This document shows positions 32,102-33,702 of a stretch of DNA of 33,702 nt, piece by piece (position 1 is the first letter of the stretch; every line of letters starts with the position of its first letter). Below the pieces are notes generated by a model. The model searched no databases, had not been told where the DNA came from, and was given only the letters and a program-made list of their open reading frames with translations. The position numbers were made by a program, and so were the translations under genes. Origin of the DNA: an uncultured Collinsella sp. (lineage in GTDB: Bacteria > Actinomycetota > Coriobacteriia > Coriobacteriales > Coriobacteriaceae); NCBI GenBank assembly GCA_900754275.1, contig CAAECF010000112.1, positions 1 through 33,702 of the forward strand, in the 5' to 3' direction.

Positions 32102-32443
32102 CTATTCCGGTTTGGTTTCCACCGTGGGAGTCTTGTCCGCTGCGACTGGAGTGCGGGCGGTGTCCATAGTCAGGCAGTGCTTGGGGCAGCTCTCGATGCA
32201 CTCACCGCACACCACGCAGGCATACGGGTCAATCGACCACATTCCGCCCTTGCGATCGACCGCAAGTGCACCCGCCGGGCAACGGCGCGCGCACATGCCG
32301 CAGCAGATGCACACGTCCATATCGTTGACGATATGCCCGCGCAGGCGCTCGGGTGCCGCGAGCTTCTCCTGCGGATAGCACACCGTTACCGGCTGCTTGA
32401 CCATAGAACCCAAGGCCGTCTTGGCAAATGTCAGCAAACTCAT
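32102..32443 (-). CDS. echF: Ech-type hydrogenase ferredoxin-like subunit (2x[4Fe-4S])
   Basis: This 113-residue polyferredoxin has two cluster motifs: CICCGMCARRCP (Cys45, 48, 51, 55) and CVVCGECIESCP. It matches the NuoI/EchF/HycF subunit that passes electrons from soluble ferredoxin toward the small subunit in energy-converting group 4 [NiFe] hydrogenases. The N-terminal stretch with KQPVTVCYPQE is typical of that subunit. The C-terminus is a short Thr/Pro/Glu tail. AAAGGTAGG precedes the ATG, eight bases from the stop of echE. It is the last gene of the operon, before a double hairpin. Symbol by family analogy. Confidence 0.9.
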   Translation of the reverse strand: MSLLTFAKTALGSMVKQPVTVCYPQEKLAAPERLRGHIVNDMDVCICCGMCARRCPAGALAVDRKGGMWSIDPYACVVCGECIESCPKHCLTMDTARTPVAADKTPTVETKPE

Positions 32444-32450
32444 GCCGCGC

Positions 32451-33539
32451 CTACCTTTCCGTGCAGCTAATACAGGGGTCGATGGTCAGGATAATCATGG
32501 GCACGTTGGCAATGAGCACACCCTGCAGCGCATGCGTCAGACCCGCCAGATTTTGCGACGTCGGCGTGCGCACGCGGAAACGGTCCAGGTTCTTGGTGCC
32601 GTTGCCGCGCACATAGTAATACGCCTCGCCGCGCGGCTGCTCAATCACAACCTCGCCGCGCGCGCCGTCGGCCGGCGTAAGCTTGGTGCGCCCGCCGATC
32701 CCGTCGTGCGGAATCTTGCCCACAAGCTCCTTGATGATGTCCATGGCCTGCGTGACCTCGGCGCAACGCACCTGGCAGCGGGCATAGCAGTCGCCATCGG
32801 TAGCGACAACCGGCTCAAACGCAGCCAGGTCCGCATAGGCACCGTCGCCAAACATGCGCACGTCGTAGTCCACGCCCGAGGCGCGCCCAAACGGACCGAC
32901 CATCGAAAGCTCCAGCGCGTCTTTCTTGCTAATCACGCCCACGCCATGCAGGCGCTCGCCGCAGCTGTCATCGTCCAAAAACGTATGCACCAGAGCCTCG
33001 TAGTCAGGACGCATGGCATCGAGCGTCTGGACAATGCCTGCCAGCTCGGAGTCCTCGATATCATGCTTAAGGCCGCCGATCTCGTTAATCGACAGAATCA
33101 CGCGCCCGCCGCAAGTGCTCTCAAAGATCTTGAGAATCTGCTCGCGCAGGGTCCACGAACGATAGAACAGCGCCTCAAAGCCAAAGGCGTCGGCAAGCAG
33201 GCCCAGCCACAGCAAATGCGAGTGAATGCGCGAAAGCTCGTGCAGAATGGTGCGAATATACCGCACGCGGCCGGGCACCTCGATGTCAAGCATGCGTTCG
33301 CAGGCGCTGGCATAGCCGCAGCTGTGGCCCACGGCGCAAATGCCGCAGATGCGCTCGGCGATGTAGCCAAACTGATGCATGTCGCGCTTTTCGGTGAGCT
33401 TCTCGAGCCCGCGGTGCACAAAGCCGATCTGTGGAATTGCCTCGATAACGCGGTCGTCCTCGATCACCAAGTCCAGATGAAGCGGCTCGGGCAGCACCGG
33501 GTGCTGCGGGCCAAACGGAATAACGGAGCGATGTGCCAT
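32451..33539 (-). CDS. echE: Group 4 [NiFe] hydrogenase large subunit (EchE/NuoD-like)
   Basis: This 362-residue catalytic subunit reduces protons or oxidises H2 and couples this to ion translocation at the membrane. Nickel ligands are present: Cys65/Cys68 in ERICGICAVGHS and Cys356/Cys359 in DPCISCTER, which distinguishes it from true NuoD of complex I. Other marks are GPQHPV, IGFVHRGLEKLTEKRD and the GPxGRASG-like block MVGPFGRASGVDYDVR. The protein ends three residues after the last cysteine, so there is no C-terminal maturation peptide to be cleaved, as reported for some CooH/Ech-type enzymes. It is preceded by the tail of an EchD-like gene and followed by echF. The remaining ech genes lie beyond the window. 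Confidence 0.93.
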   Translation of the reverse strand: MAHRSVIPFGPQHPVLPEPLHLDLVIEDDRVIEAIPQIGFVHRGLEKLTEKRDMHQFGYIAERICGICAVGHSCGYASACERMLDIEVPGRVRYIRTILHELSRIHSHLLWLGLLADAFGFEALFYRSWTLREQILKIFESTCGGRVILSINEIGGLKHDIEDSELAGIVQTLDAMRPDYEALVHTFLDDDSCGERLHGVGVISKKDALELSMVGPFGRASGVDYDVRMFGDGAYADLAAFEPVVATDGDCYARCQVRCAEVTQAMDIIKELVGKIPHDGIGGRTKLTPADGARGEVVIEQPRGEAYYYVRGNGTKNLDRFRVRTPTSQNLAGLTHALQGVLIANVPMIILTIDPCISCTER

Positions 33540-33544
33540 GGACC

Positions 33545-33702
33545 TTACGCCTCCTCTTTCTGCTTGTCGCGGGCGGCCTTGGCGGCAAGCGCCGCGCGGA
33601 CCTTGGCCGCTTTCTCGGGATCCATGGCGGCGAGCTTTGCCTCCATCTCGGCGGCCTTGAGCGCCGCCTTCGCAGCAGCCCCATCGTGCTGAGCATCGGA
33701 GC
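33545..33702 (-). CDS. C-terminal tail of an EchD/NuoC-like subunit (partial)
   Basis: Fifty-two codons plus the stop's end of a minus-strand gene are visible; the gene enters from the right edge. The peptide is Ala/Lys/Glu-rich (AAKAALKAAEMEAKL, MDPEKAAKVRAALAAKAARDK, ending KEEA), probably a charged helix. It ends five bases before the echE ATG, and AGAGGAGG within its last codons is the likely ribosome-binding site for echE. By gene order in Ech operons it should be the small EchD/NuoC-like subunit, but the visible tail has no diagnostic motif, so this is inference from position. Confidence 0.6.
   Translation of the reverse strand, partial: SDAQHDGAAAKAALKAAEMEAKLAAMDPEKAAKVRAALAAKAARDKQKEEA

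Overview
The window looks like a chromosomal segment of a high-GC Coriobacteriia bacterium, most likely Collinsella or a close relative. This is an inference from gene content: an Eggerthella-type Mg2+ NRAMP homologue, LuxR-type two-component systems, an Ech-type energy-converting hydrogenase, LuxS, and many GGGGAC-type intergenic repeats. No rRNA, tRNA, phage, CRISPR array or transposase gene is visible. Most of the DNA is ordinary, tightly packed coding sequence, mainly on the minus strand. The unusual signals are in the three long non-coding gaps and in a few degenerate or domain-isolated proteins.

Left part (1-7567, minus strand): a three-gene sensory operon (a 7TM kinase-like protein without recognisable catalytic motifs, a true NarL-type histidine kinase, and a LuxR-type response regulator, joined by 4-bp stop/start overlaps). 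It is followed by a DUF4867-type protein, luxS, and a ribonucleoside-salvage pair (nucleoside hydrolase and ribokinase). Then comes a plus-strand OatA/OafA-like acyltransferase with an SGNH domain (7754-9970).

Middle (9971-20895): a convergent gap holds a 226-bp AT-rich element with 30-bp terminal inverted repeats. Next is a probable magnesium operon: a PRC/MgtE_N/CBS protein with a membrane domain that does not look like MgtE, then an NRAMP-related Mg2+ transporter (NRMT). It lies behind a roughly 200-nt leader containing a possible three-way-junction RNA whose closing stem overlaps an alternative hairpin. Further on are a polysaccharide-deacetylase-like protein that has lost its metal-binding histidines, PRC-barrel and YtxH proteins, a stand-alone cyanophycin-synthetase N-domain-like protein with an HxxEH motif, a CNNM/CorC protein, a hemolysin III (PAQR) protein, and an alpha/beta hydrolase whose sigma70-like promoter is flanked by two matching 16-bp dyads.

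Right part (20974-33702): a DUF362 double [4Fe-4S] protein; an ABC ATPase plus large FtsX permease; a three-gene ABC-2 exporter divergent from a histidine kinase/response regulator pair (probably a stress- or antimicrobial-sensing export module); and the distal end of a group 4 [NiFe] hydrogenase operon (echD-like tail, echE, echF). Between the response regulator and the hydrogenase genes lies a 780-bp gap with three tandem long hairpins spaced about 248 bp apart. Their arms differ in sequence but remain self-complementary, and their loops share a 15-nt core. I consider this array and the magnesium-operon leader the best candidates for undescribed biology in the window.
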